Assembly (NCBI RefSeq): GCF_018327705.1
Contig: NZ_BNEM01000001.1
Coordinates: 3,100,001-3,164,000, forward strand
Length of the DNA: 64,000 bases
Direction of reading: 5' to 3'
Origin: Catellatospora sp. TT07R-123
Lineage (GTDB): Bacteria > Actinomycetota > Actinomycetes > Mycobacteriales > Micromonosporaceae
In this document: in pieces, positions 52,337 to 60,582 of the stretch
How positions within the stretch are numbered: the stretch's first letter is position 1
Layout of the letters: every line of letters begins with the position of its first letter
Translations under genes and position numbers: made by a program
The notes under the pieces: model-generated
Seen by the model: the letters and a program-made list of their open reading frames with translations, nothing else
Databases searched by the model: none
What the model was told of the DNA's origin: nothing

Positions 52337-53467
52337 TCAGTGGCCGTTGAAGGCGTCGCGGACGCGGGAGAAGAAGCCGCCTTGCTTGGACAGTTCGGCT
52401 ACCTCTTCGCCGCGGAGGCGGGCGAACTCGCGGAGCATGCGCTCCTGTTCGTTGTCTAGTTTGGTGGGGGTTTTGACGTCGAGGTGGACGAAGAGGTCGC
52501 CTCGGCCCTGGCCGCGCAGGTGCGGGACGCCCTTGCCGCGGATGCGCAGGGTCGAGTTCGGCTGGGTGCCGGGCTTGACCTCCAGCTGCTCCTCGGAGTC
52601 CAGCGTCTTGATGGTGAGGCGGGTGCCCAGGGCGGCCGCGGTCATCGGGACGGTGACCTTGCAGTGCAGGTCGTCGGCCTTGCGCGCGTACACGTCGTGC
52701 GAGCGCTCGTGGATCTCGACGTACAGGTCGCCGGAGGGGCCGCCGCCGGGGCCGACCTCGCCCTGGCCCGCCAGGCGGATGCGCATGCCGTCCTCGACCC
52801 CTGCCGGGATCTTGACGGTCAGGCTGCGCCGGGTGCGGACCCGGCCGTCGCCGGCGCAGGTCGGGCACGGGTGCGGGATCGTGGTGCCGTAGCCCTGGCA
52901 GGCGTTGCAGGGGCGCGAGGACACGACCTGGCCGAGGAAGGTGCGCTGCACCGACTGGACCTCGCCGCGGCCGCCGCAGGTGTCGCAGGTCTGCGGATGC
53001 GTGCCCGCCGCGGTCCCGGCGCCGGAGCAGGTGGTGCACAGCACCGCCGTGTCCACGGTGATCGGGGCCTCGACGCCGAACGCGGTCTCGACCAGGTCCA
53101 GGTCCAGCCGCAGGATCGCGTCGGCACCCGGCCGGGTGCGCGGGCGCGGGCCGCGCGAACCGCTGCCGCCGAAGAAGGCGTCCATGATGTCCTGGAACCC
53201 GACGAACGGGCCGCCGCCGCCCGCGCCGGGGCCGGCCCCGCCGCCGCCCGGCGCCAGCGGGTCGCCGCCGAGGTCGACGATCCGCCGCTTCTGGTCGTCC
53301 GAGAGCACCTCGTACGCGTTGTTGATGTCCTTGAACTTCTCCGCCGCGGCCGGGTCGGGGTTCACGTCCGGGTGGTACTGCCGGGCCAGCTTGCGGTAGG
53401 CCCGCTTGATGTCGTCGGCGTCGGCGTCCTTGGGCACACCCAGGATGCCGTAATAGTCCTTGGCCAC
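52337..53467 (-). CDS. dnaJ: Chaperone protein DnaJ (DnaJ2 type)
   Basis: 376 residues from GTG 53467. J domain with YHPDVN (HPD), a Gly-rich linker ([13 protein letters not shown]), four CxxCxGxG-type zinc repeats ([32 protein letters not shown]), then substrate-binding domains. The linker lacks Phe-rich repeats. Cofactor of DnaK. Downstream of hrcA by 47 bp, so probably under the same CIRCE control. Confidence 0.96.
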   Translation of the reverse strand: MAKDYYGILGVPKDADADDIKRAYRKLARQYHPDVNPDPAAAEKFKDINNAYEVLSDDQKRRIVDLGGDPLAPGGGGAGPGAGGGGPFVGFQDIMDAFFGGSGSRGPRPRTRPGADAILRLDLDLVETAFGVEAPITVDTAVLCTTCSGAGTAAGTHPQTCDTCGGRGEVQSVQRTFLGQVVSSRPCNACQGYGTTIPHPCPTCAGDGRVRTRRSLTVKIPAGVEDGMRIRLAGQGEVGPGGGPSGDLYVEIHERSHDVYARKADDLHCKVTVPMTAAALGTRLTIKTLDSEEQLEVKPGTQPNSTLRIRGKGVPHLRGQGRGDLFVHLDVKTPTKLDNEQERMLREFARLRGEEVAELSKQGGFFSRVRDAFNGH

Positions 53468-53514
53468 GCTGTCCTCAAGCCTCGTTCAACAACACGCTAC
53501 GGAAAAATCGTCGG

Positions 53515-54540
53515 TCAATTCTGCGCCAGCAGCTCGCCGACGTAACGTGCGACGGCACGTACGGTGGCGATGGTGCCGGGATAGTCCATCCGGGTCGGCC
53601 CCAGCACGCCCAGGCCTCCCACCACGGTGCTGCCCGGACCGTATCCGGTGCTGACCACCGAGGTGACCCGCAGGTCGGCGACCTCGTTCTCGTCGCCGAT
53701 GCGCACCCGGGTCGCGCCCGCCTTCACCTCGTCGAAGAGCTTGAGCAGGATGACCTCCTCCTCCAGCGCCTCCAGGATCGGGCGCAGCGAGCCGGTGGCC
53801 AGGTCCAGCGGACCCACCCGGGCCAGGTTGTGCGTGCCCGCCAGCGCGAGGCGCTCCTCGTGCCGCTCGACCAGGGTCTCCATCAGCACGCTGGCCAGGG
53901 CGGTCACGGTCGCCTTGGCCTCGGGCTCGGCCCGTTCGACCAGCCCCTGCACCAGCGGGGGCGTGTCGGCGAGCTTGATCCCGGCCAGGGTCACGTTGAG
54001 CAGCCGGCGCAGCTCGGTGATCTCGTCAGGTTCGACGGGGGTGGGCAGCTCGACCGTACGCTGCTCGACGCGGCCGGTGTCGGTGATCATGACGAGCAGC
54101 AGCCGGGTGGTGGAGACCGGGACCAGTTCCAGGTGGCGCACGGCCGACCGGGCCAGGCTCGGATACTGCACCACGGCGACCTGCCGGGTGAGCTGGGCCA
54201 GCAGCCGGACGGTGCGGTGCACCACGTCGTCGAGGTCGACGGCGCCGATGAGGAACCGCTCGATGGCGCGGCGCTCGGCCGGGGTCAGCGGCTTCACCCG
54301 CGACAGCCGGTCCACGAACAGCCGGTAGCCGCGGTCGGTGGGCACCCGCCCGGCCGAGGTGTGCGGCTGGCGGATGTAACCCTCCTCCTCCAGCACGGCC
54401 ATGTCGTTGCGGACGGTCGCCGGGGACACGCCCAGGGCGTGCCGTTCCACCAGCGCCTTGCTCCCGACCGGCTCCTGCGTGGAGACGTAGTCCTCCACGA
54501 TCGCACGCAGGACCTCGAGCTTGCGGTCGTCCAGGCCCAT
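53515..54540 (-). CDS. hrcA: Heat-inducible transcription repressor HrcA
   Basis: 341 residues from ATG 54540. N-terminal winged HTH ([63 protein letters not shown]), then the GAF-like dimerisation region ([20 protein letters not shown]) and the C-terminal [16 protein letters not shown]. Binds CIRCE. A CIRCE copy sits directly upstream, so it represses itself and dnaJ. Confidence 0.96.
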   Translation of the reverse strand: MGLDDRKLEVLRAIVEDYVSTQEPVGSKALVERHALGVSPATVRNDMAVLEEEGYIRQPHTSAGRVPTDRGYRLFVDRLSRVKPLTPAERRAIERFLIGAVDLDDVVHRTVRLLAQLTRQVAVVQYPSLARSAVRHLELVPVSTTRLLLVMITDTGRVEQRTVELPTPVEPDEITELRRLLNVTLAGIKLADTPPLVQGLVERAEPEAKATVTALASVLMETLVERHEERLALAGTHNLARVGPLDLATGSLRPILEALEEEVILLKLFDEVKAGATRVRIGDENEVADLRVTSVVSTGYGPGSTVVGGLGVLGPTRMDYPGTIATVRAVARYVGELLAQN

Positions 54541-54554
54541 GCCGCTCCTCCCGC

Positions 54555-54581
54555 TTGGCACTCGTGGTTGGTGAGTGCCAG
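54555..54581 (-). promoter_or_regulatory. CIRCE operator of hrcA
   Basis: TTGGCACTC-N9-GAGTGCCAG differs from the CIRCE consensus (TTAGCACTC-N9-GAGTGCTAA) in one or two bases per arm. It is 14 bp upstream of the hrcA start. Confidence 0.93.
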
Positions 54582-54782
54582 TCTACGTGGCCGCGCACCG
54601 GGTTGGGATAGGCGTGGTGACCCGCCCGACACCCCGAGCGGCCGGACAGGGGGTCCGACCGGTCGCGGCGGGGCCCGAGACGGACCAGACAACGATTGAG
54701 CACGTAGGCGGTTGCAGATTGTCGCCTATCGGTCACGGGTGTTGACTGGCGCCGTTTGATCCACAGACCTAGCCTGACGGGC

Positions 54783-55295
54783 ATGAGTGAACCCACCCCG
54801 CCCGGTTCCGCCCCCCAGGAGCCGCCGGTGCCGTCGGCTCCGTCCTTCGAGCCTCCGGCCCCGGCCGCGCCGCCGTCGGCACCGTACTCGCCGCCGGCCT
54901 CGGGCGGTTACACGGCTCCTCCGCCCGGCCCCGCGCCGGTCGGCTTCGACAGCAACGACGACAAGACCTGGGCCATGGTCGCCCACTTCGGCGGCGCCGC
55001 CGGCGCCCTGCTCGGTGCCGGCACGGGCGGCTGGGTCGCCCCGCTGATCGCGCTGCTGGTGCAGGGCCCGAAGTCGCCGACCGCCCGCGCCCACGCGATC
55101 GCCGCGCTGAACTTCCAGATCGGCATCACCATCGTGGCCGCGATCTGCTGGATCCTCAGCTGCCTGGTCGTGACGATCCTGATCGCCCTGGCCGCGACCG
55201 TCGTCGGCGCGATCTTCGGCGTGCTCGCCGGCATCAAGGCCAACGAGGGCTCGTCGTACAACTACCCGCTGACGCCGCTGAAGCTGGTCAAGTAA
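54783..55295 (+). CDS. DUF4870 domain membrane protein
   Basis: 170 residues from ATG 54783, 7 nt after TAGCCT (leaderless). Long Pro/Ala-rich cytoplasmic N-terminus (about 1-55; PPPGPAPVG), then DDKTWAMVAHFGGAAGALLGAG, WVAPLIALLVQGPKSPTARAHAIAALNFQIG and two further membrane segments with LAGIKANEG. This is the DUF4870 (Tic20-like) pattern. Function unknown. Convergent with hemW. Confidence 0.88.
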   Translation: MSEPTPPGSAPQEPPVPSAPSFEPPAPAAPPSAPYSPPASGGYTAPPPGPAPVGFDSNDDKTWAMVAHFGGAAGALLGAGTGGWVAPLIALLVQGPKSPTARAHAIAALNFQIGITIVAAICWILSCLVVTILIALAATVVGAIFGVLAGIKANEGSSYNYPLTPLKLVK

Positions 55296-55302
55296 GACCG
55301 CC

Positions 55303-56517
55303 TCACCACGCCAGCAGGGAGTGGACCACCGCGTCCGCCAGCAGCCGGCCGCGCAGCGTCAACGCTGCGCGGCCGTCGCCGTATCCGGCCTCGGTGAGCA
55401 GCCCGTCGGCCAGCGCCCGCGCCGCCGCGTCGCGCCCGGCGCCGTCGAGGCGGGCCAGCGGCAGCCCGTCGGCCAGGCGCAGCTGGAGCAGCACCTCCTC
55501 GGTGTGGCGCTGCTCGGCGGTGAGCACCTCCCGGCCCAGGCCCGGGGACAGGCCCTCGGCCAGGCGGGCGGCGTACCGGCTCGGGTGCTTGACGTTCCAC
55601 CAGCGCACCCCGCCCACGTGGCTGTGCGCGCCCGGCCCCAGGCCCCACCAGTCGCCGCCGCGCCAGTAGAGCAGGTTGTGGCGGCAGCGCGACGCCTCGT
55701 CCGCGGCCCAGTTCGAGACCTCGTACCAGCTCAGCCCGGCCCCGGTCAGCGCGGCCTCGGCGGCCAGGTAGCGGTCGGCCGCGACGTCGTCGTCGGGGGC
55801 GGTCAGCTCGCCGCGGCGGACCCGCGCGGCCAGCCGGGTGCCGTCCTCCACGATCAGGGCGTACGCGCTGACGTGGTCCACCCCGGCCCCGATCACCGCC
55901 GCCAGCGAGTCGGCGAAGTCCTGCTCGCTCTCCCCCGGCGTGCCGTAGATCAGATCCAGGTTGACGTGCTCGAACCCGGCCTCGCGGGCCTCGGTGGCGG
56001 CGGCCGGGGCGCGCCCGGCGGTGTGCTTGCGGTCCAGGATGCGCAGCACCCCGGGCGCGGCCGACTGCATGCCCAGCGAGATCCGGGTGAACCCGGCCGC
56101 GCGCAGTTCCCGCAGCGAGGCGGGCGTCACCGACTCCGGGTTGGCCTCGGTGGTCACCTCGGCCCCGGCGGCCAGGCCCCAGGTGTCGTCGATCGCGGCC
56201 AGCATCCGGCCGAGCTGGTCGGGACGCAGCAGCGTCGGCGTGCCGCCGCCGACGAACACCGTGTCCACCTGCGGCGGGGCGGGCATGACCTTCGCGGCCA
56301 GGGCCAGCTCCGCGAGGACCGCCTCGACGTACCCGTCGGTGTCGGCCCCTCCCAGCTCAGAGGCCGTGTACGTGTTGAAGTCGCAGTATCCGCACCGGCT
56401 GGCGCAGAACGGGACGTGCAGATATACGCCGAAGCCGCGCCCGCCGACGTCGGTCAGCGCGGACTCGGGCAACGCACCGTCGTCGGGTACGGGTTCACCA
56501 TCGGGAAGCTGGGCCAC
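55303..56517 (-). CDS. hemW: Radical SAM haem chaperone HemW
   Basis: 404 residues from GTG 56517, 6 nt after CAGACT (minus; leaderless). Radical SAM motif CASRCGYCDF in VYLHVPFCASRCGYCDFNTY, then VFVGGGTPTLL, TEANPESV, RISLGMQS, VNLDLIYGTPGES and a HemW-type C-terminal domain (FLWGLGPGAHSH-like WWGLGPGAHSH). HemW inserts haem into partner proteins; annotation as coproporphyrinogen oxidase would be wrong. Divergent from the enoyl-CoA hydratase, 17 bp between starts. Confidence 0.94.
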   Translation of the reverse strand: MAQLPDGEPVPDDGALPESALTDVGGRGFGVYLHVPFCASRCGYCDFNTYTASELGGADTDGYVEAVLAELALAAKVMPAPPQVDTVFVGGGTPTLLRPDQLGRMLAAIDDTWGLAAGAEVTTEANPESVTPASLRELRAAGFTRISLGMQSAAPGVLRILDRKHTAGRAPAAATEAREAGFEHVNLDLIYGTPGESEQDFADSLAAVIGAGVDHVSAYALIVEDGTRLAARVRRGELTAPDDDVAADRYLAAEAALTGAGLSWYEVSNWAADEASRCRHNLLYWRGGDWWGLGPGAHSHVGGVRWWNVKHPSRYAARLAEGLSPGLGREVLTAEQRHTEEVLLQLRLADGLPLARLDGAGRDAAARALADGLLTEAGYGDGRAALTLRGRLLADAVVHSLLAW

Positions 56518-56522
56518 GCCTC

Positions 56523-56529
56523 TAGTCTG
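56523..56529. promoter_or_regulatory. Overlapping divergent -10 boxes (hemW and enoyl-CoA hydratase)
   Basis: Plus-strand TAGTCT (56523-56528) is 6 nt before the ATG at 56535. Minus-strand CAGACT (56529-56524) is 6 nt before the GTG at 56517. The hexamers overlap by five bases, so the two promoters exclude each other. Both transcripts would be leaderless. Confidence 0.6.
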
Positions 56530-56534
56530 CCAAC

Positions 56535-57320
56535 ATGTCGTCACCTGACTCCCCGCTCGTACGGGTCACCCACGCCCGCGGCGTAACCACCATCACGCTC
56601 GACAGCCCGCACAACCGCAACGCGCTGTCCCAGCGGCTCATGCGCGAGCTGCTCGACGCGCTGGCCGCGGCCGGTGCCGACGACGCGGTGCGGGTGGTCG
56701 TGCTCGACCACACCGGCCCGGTGTTCTGCTCCGGCGCCGACCTGGCCGAGACCGCCGCGGCCGCCGCCTCCGGGCAGATGCCCGCGGCGCTGCTGGGCGA
56801 CGTGCTCGCGGCCGTGGCGGACTGCCCGAAGCCGGTGGTGGCGGCGGTGCGCGGCCCGGCCCGCGCGGGCGGCCTGGGGCTGATCGCAGCGGCCGACCTG
56901 GCCGTCTGCGACCAGGCGGCGACGTTCGCCTTCACCGAGGTGCGCCTGGGGGTGGTGCCCGCGCTGATCTCGGCGACGGTGCTGCCCCGGTTGTCCCCGC
57001 GCGACGCCGCCCTTTACTACCTGACCGGCGACGTCTTCGCCGGGGCCCGGGCCGCCCAGATGGGCCTGGTCAGCGCCGCCGTGCCGGGCGACGAGCTGGA
57101 CGCCGTGGTCAAGGGCTGGTGCGAGAGCCTGGTCCGGGGCGCCCCGGCCGCGCTGGCCACGACCAAGCAGCTGCTGCGCCGTACCCCCGCGGAGACCATC
57201 GGCGCCGAGGTGGCCCACCTGTCGGAGATCTCACTGCGCTTCTTCGGCTCCCCGGAGGGGCGCGAAGGCGTCGCCGCCTTCCGCGAGAAGCGCGACCCCG
57301 CCTGGATCCCCCAGGCCTGA
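56535..57320 (+). CDS. Enoyl-CoA hydratase/isomerase family protein
   Basis: 261 residues from ATG 56535. Crotonase fold: TTITLDSPHNRNALS, the oxyanion-hole motif GPVFCSGADLAETAA, and GPARAGGLGLIAAADLAVCDQAATFAFTEVRLGVVPA. The two catalytic Glu positions of true hydratases are Ala/Arg-like and Val here (ARAGGLGL; RLGVVPA), so the precise reaction is open. A dispersed repeat (family 1, copy C) begins at its stop codon. Confidence 0.9.
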   Translation: MSSPDSPLVRVTHARGVTTITLDSPHNRNALSQRLMRELLDALAAAGADDAVRVVVLDHTGPVFCSGADLAETAAAAASGQMPAALLGDVLAAVADCPKPVVAAVRGPARAGGLGLIAAADLAVCDQAATFAFTEVRLGVVPALISATVLPRLSPRDAALYYLTGDVFAGARAAQMGLVSAAVPGDELDAVVKGWCESLVRGAPAALATTKQLLRRTPAETIGAEVAHLSEISLRFFGSPEGREGVAAFREKRDPAWIPQA

Positions 57321-57374
57321 GGTGAGGATGGGCACCTTCCACTCGCTTTCCGAGGTAGAAGGTGCCCTTCTTGA
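57319..57374. repeat. Dispersed palindromic repeat, family 1, copy C
   Basis: GGGCACCTTC (57330-57339) and GAAGGTGCCC (57358-57367) form the stem. The flanks GAGGTGAGGA and CTTGAC match copies A and B. It overlaps the enoyl-CoA hydratase stop codon (57318-57320). Confidence 0.72.
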
Positions 57375-57513
57375 CGCCGCCTCTCTTAACGCCCGCCTCA
57401 CAGCGCGACGGCGATGGTGAGGGGGCGGCGTGAATCGGGGCGAGGGGCCTCTCGCGTCGTAAGGTGGCCGGGGAGCCTGCCACGAACCGACGAAACCCCC
57501 TCTAGGAGGTCGC

Positions 57514-58368
57514 GTGCGCGCCCGTTCGGTGCTGACTGTGCTGGTCGTCCTGCTCGTCGTATGCGGGGTCGGCGGCTACCTGGCCCGGACGAAGCTGCCC
57601 GACGGCCTGCCGCTGCCCGTGCTCGGCGCCCCGGAGTGCGTGGCCGACGCCGACGGGCAGGTCCGGCTGGACCCGGAGCAGATGGCCAACGCCGCCACCA
57701 TCGCCGCGGTCGGCATCCGGCGCAACGTGCCCGACCGGGCGGTGACCGTGGCGCTGGCCACGGCGCTGCAGGAGTCGAAGCTGCGCAACCTGGAGCATCT
57801 GGGCGGCGGCAACGACCACGACTCGGTCGGGCTGTTCCAGCAGCGTCCCAGCCAGGGCTGGGGCACCACCGCGCAGATCATGGACCCGCGGTACGCCGCC
57901 GACCGGTTCTACCGCAGCCTGGCCCGGATCAAGGGCTGGCAGAGGATGCGCGTCACCGAGGCGGCGCAGCGGGTGCAGCGCTCGGCGTACCCGGAGGCGT
58001 ACCAAAAGTGGGCCGACGAGGCCGAGGTGCTGACGCGGGTGCTGACCGGGCAGGTCCCGGGCGGTGTGACCTGCGACACCAGGGATGACGACGTCGTCCT
58101 CACCTCGGCGGGACTGGTCGAGCGGATGAAGCTCGACTTCGGCACCAAGGCCAAGGGCGTCGTCGCGGCCGGAGCCGAGCTGCGCGTGCCCGCCGCGACG
58201 GACCGGGCCGGGTGGCAGTTCGCGCACTGGCTCGTGGCCCAGGCGCCCGCGGCCGGGGTGCGGAAGGTGACATTCGCTGACCGCCAGTGGTCCGCCGACA
58301 ACGGGGCGTGGTCGGCGGCCGAGAAAGTGGCCGAACAGGTGGTGGCAGCGGTCCGGCCAGCCGGGTGA
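57514..58368 (+). CDS. Secreted or membrane-anchored lysozyme/transglycosylase-like protein
   Basis: 284 residues from GTG 57514, with AGGAGGT 5-6 nt upstream. One N-terminal membrane or signal segment (VLTVLVVLLVVCGVGGYLA). The core VTVALATALQESKLRNLEHLGGGNDHDSVGLFQQRPSQGWGT, then DPRYAADRFYRSL, has the Glu and the Gly-Leu-Phe-Gln-Gln pattern of lysozyme-like folds. The C-terminal 100 residues (about 185-284) are a separate domain with no known motif. Cell-wall cleavage is inferred, not shown. Confidence 0.65.
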   Translation: MRARSVLTVLVVLLVVCGVGGYLARTKLPDGLPLPVLGAPECVADADGQVRLDPEQMANAATIAAVGIRRNVPDRAVTVALATALQESKLRNLEHLGGGNDHDSVGLFQQRPSQGWGTTAQIMDPRYAADRFYRSLARIKGWQRMRVTEAAQRVQRSAYPEAYQKWADEAEVLTRVLTGQVPGGVTCDTRDDDVVLTSAGLVERMKLDFGTKAKGVVAAGAELRVPAATDRAGWQFAHWLVAQAPAAGVRKVTFADRQWSADNGAWSAAEKVAEQVVAAVRPAG

Positions 58369-58531
58369 GGCTGGTGGGGAGCCGGTACGCGACGCGTCGT
58401 ACGCCCCGATTGCGAGTTAGTATCGGCTCTCGTTCGCGAAGTTGGCTCACCCCGGCACGCCACCCCCAAGTCGCGCGCCTCCGATCGCCACCTTCGTCCG
58501 TGCCCAGTATGGAAGGACGTAAGGGGAGGAC

Positions 58532-59467
58532 ATGACCATCACCTCTCAGCCTGACACCGCTCAGGACGCGGGTTTCACGCCGATCACCGACGCCGAGCGC
58601 CGGGAGTTCCACGAGCGCGGGTACCTGCACCTGCCGGGTGTCGTCAGCGAAGAGCGGGTGGCGGAGCTGCAGGCCGAGGCTGATCGCCTCTACGCCGAGC
58701 ACAAGTCCGTCGGCCACCTGGACAAGACCGGCTCGCTGCACCTGCTCGGCGCCGTGAGCCACAGCCTGGCCTTCGCCCGCATGCTCGACTACGGTCCGAC
58801 GTTCCGCTACATCTGGGGCCTGGCCGGCTGGAACATCTACTCCCAGCACAACCACCTCGACGTGAACCCGCCGTACGAGGAGGACGAGACCCCGCGCTGG
58901 GAGTGGCACCAGGACGGCTGGCGGCAGAACTCCGACGCGGAGTACTACGCCCCCTTCTACGGCGACATCCCGCGCCCGATGCTGTCGCTCAAGGTCGCGA
59001 TCGTGCTGAGCGACATCTCCGAGCCGGGCCGGGGCCAGACCCTGTGCATCCCCGGCTCGCACCTCAACAACTCGATGTACCGCCCGAGCGACCCGGCCGA
59101 GATCGCCAAGGGTCCCGAGGGTGCCGTGCCGTGGCTGGCCAAGCCGGGCGACGCGTTCATCTTCGACCGCCGCCTGTGGCACTCGCGCTCGCGCAACCGC
59201 TCGGAGTTCACGCGCCGGATGCTGTTCATGAGCTACACGTACCGCTGGATCCGGCCGGTCGACGACATGCCGATCGACCGCGACTCGGCGTGGTACGCGT
59301 CGCTCACCCCGGTGCAGCGCCAGCTCGTCGGCGAGGCCTTCGGCCAGCTGAAGGTGCAGAACATGTGGGGCGTCGGCGACGGCGGCTGGGTCGACGACAC
59401 GATCCCGGTGCGCGCCGAGCTCAAGGAGCGCGGCCTGCTGGACCGTACGGTGCCCTGGCTGCGCTGA
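58532..59467 (+). CDS. Phytanoyl-CoA dioxygenase (PhyH) family protein
   Basis: 311 residues from ATG 58532, with GGGGAGG 3 nt upstream. Fe(II)/2-oxoglutarate oxygenase: FHERGYLHLPGVVSEERV, the HxD iron motif in WEWHQDGW, and the distal His in FDRRLWHSRSRN followed by the Arg that binds 2-oxoglutarate (SEFTRRM). GRGQTLCIPGSHLNN is typical of the family. It hydroxylates an unknown small molecule. Monocistronic, ending at a strong terminator. Confidence 0.9.
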   Translation: MTITSQPDTAQDAGFTPITDAERREFHERGYLHLPGVVSEERVAELQAEADRLYAEHKSVGHLDKTGSLHLLGAVSHSLAFARMLDYGPTFRYIWGLAGWNIYSQHNHLDVNPPYEEDETPRWEWHQDGWRQNSDAEYYAPFYGDIPRPMLSLKVAIVLSDISEPGRGQTLCIPGSHLNNSMYRPSDPAEIAKGPEGAVPWLAKPGDAFIFDRRLWHSRSRNRSEFTRRMLFMSYTYRWIRPVDDMPIDRDSAWYASLTPVQRQLVGEAFGQLKVQNMWGVGDGGWVDDTIPVRAELKERGLLDRTVPWLR

Positions 59468-59476
59468 CGCGCTGAC

Positions 59477-59528
59477 AGACGGCGACGGCCGGGAACGTCC
59501 TCCAGGACGTTCCCGGCCGTCGCCGTCT
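59477..59528. terminator. Strong bidirectional-looking terminator
   Basis: AGACGGCGACGGCCGGGAAC and the following bases pair over 25 bp with the inverse (59504-59528) around a 2-nt centre. It begins 9 bp after the PhyH stop and lies 53 bp from the end of the convergent chaplin-like gene. Confidence 0.9.
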
Positions 59529-59581
59529 TCCTGCCCGGATGCCCGGTTTCCAGCTGCCGCGGTTCCGGCTGCCAGAGCTGA

Positions 59582-60493
59582 TCAGTCGATGATCTCCTGG
59601 CCGCCGCTGGTGCACTGGCCGGCGACGAAGGCCGGGCTGCCGATCGGCAGGGCCGGGCCGAGCTGGCCGATCAGGCCCGACGAGGCGCACACCTGCAGCG
59701 GCAGCAGGTCGATGACCTGGTTGCTGAGCAGGGGAACCACCGCGGGCTCGCGCTTGACGATGGCGCTGTTGCTGTTGCGGCAGTCGCCGAGCACGGTCGT
59801 CGGGGACTGCAGCGCCACGGTGGCACCCACCAGACCCGCGGTCGAGCCGCAGACCTGGGTCGCGACCGCGTTCACGACCGAACCGCTGAGCAGGGACACC
59901 ACGCTGCGGGGCTGTTCGCCCTCGGCGGTCTGCTTGGGCGCGGCGATGAGCGTGTTGGCGTTGCTGCAGTCGCCGATGACGGTCGCAGGCGAGTTGACAG
60001 CCGCGGTCACCCCGAGCACGGCGGAGTTCGAGCCGCAGACCTGGATCGGCAGCGCGTTGACCGAGGTGTCGTCCAGGATCGAGATGATCCCCGGCACCTG
60101 GTTCTGCCGGATCAGCACGTTCGCGTTGGCGCAGTCACCCAGCACGGTGTTGGGAGACTGCAGCGCGACGGTGGCGGCGAGCACCTGTGACGAGGCCGCG
60201 CCACAGGTCTGCCATGCCGCCGCGGTGATGGCGGTGCCGGTGCCGATGGAGATGAGCGGCTGGTTCACCTCGTGCTTCGGACCGCGCGCGACGGTGTCCA
60301 CCGCCGCTCGGGCCTGCGTGGCCGCCCGGGCCGTCGCCTGCTGGACAGCCGCCTGCTTCAAGGTGGTCGCAGCGGTGCGTACCGGGTCCGCCGAAACGGG
60401 TCCCGCCACGGGCGCGGCGGCTGCGGCGGAGCCGAACACCGCGACCGTCGCGAGCGCGCCGGCTGCTACGACCCCCGCCTTGCCTATCTGCAT
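59582..60493 (-). CDS. Chaplin-like secreted surface protein, four repeats (paralogue 1)
   Basis: 303 residues from ATG 60493 with AAGGAGAG upstream. Signal peptide MQIGKAGVVAAGALATVAVF...AAAAA. After a basic linker come four units of about 55-60 residues. Each has a hydrophobic start (ISILDDTSVNALPIQVCGS), 22-23 residues between two Cys, and SPxTVIGDCxNANxLI. The pattern (CG...G.C.N) resembles the chaplin domain but with a longer Cys-Cys gap. Chaplins form amyloid-like layers on aerial hyphae and spores. Tandem paralogue of the next gene. No transmembrane segment or sorting signal. Confidence 0.75.
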   Translation of the reverse strand: MQIGKAGVVAAGALATVAVFGSAAAAAPVAGPVSADPVRTAATTLKQAAVQQATARAATQARAAVDTVARGPKHEVNQPLISIGTGTAITAAAWQTCGAASSQVLAATVALQSPNTVLGDCANANVLIRQNQVPGIISILDDTSVNALPIQVCGSNSAVLGVTAAVNSPATVIGDCSNANTLIAAPKQTAEGEQPRSVVSLLSGSVVNAVATQVCGSTAGLVGATVALQSPTTVLGDCRNSNSAIVKREPAVVPLLSNQVIDLLPLQVCASSGLIGQLGPALPIGSPAFVAGQCTSGGQEIID

Positions 60494-60527
60494 CGTCTCT
60501 CCTTGTGGATTCTGGCTTTCCTAAGGA

Positions 60528-60557
60528 AGGGGCGGGTCGCTGGCGCGACCCGCCCCT
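60528..60557 (-). terminator. Terminator between the two chaplin-like genes
   Basis: AGGGGCGGGTCGC pairs with its complement over 13 bp, loop TGGC. It follows the stop of the upstream paralogue and precedes the Shine-Dalgarno of the downstream one, so the two are probably separate transcripts. Confidence 0.8.
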
Positions 60558-60582
60558 GTCTTGCCATGCCGTTGCGACCTGA

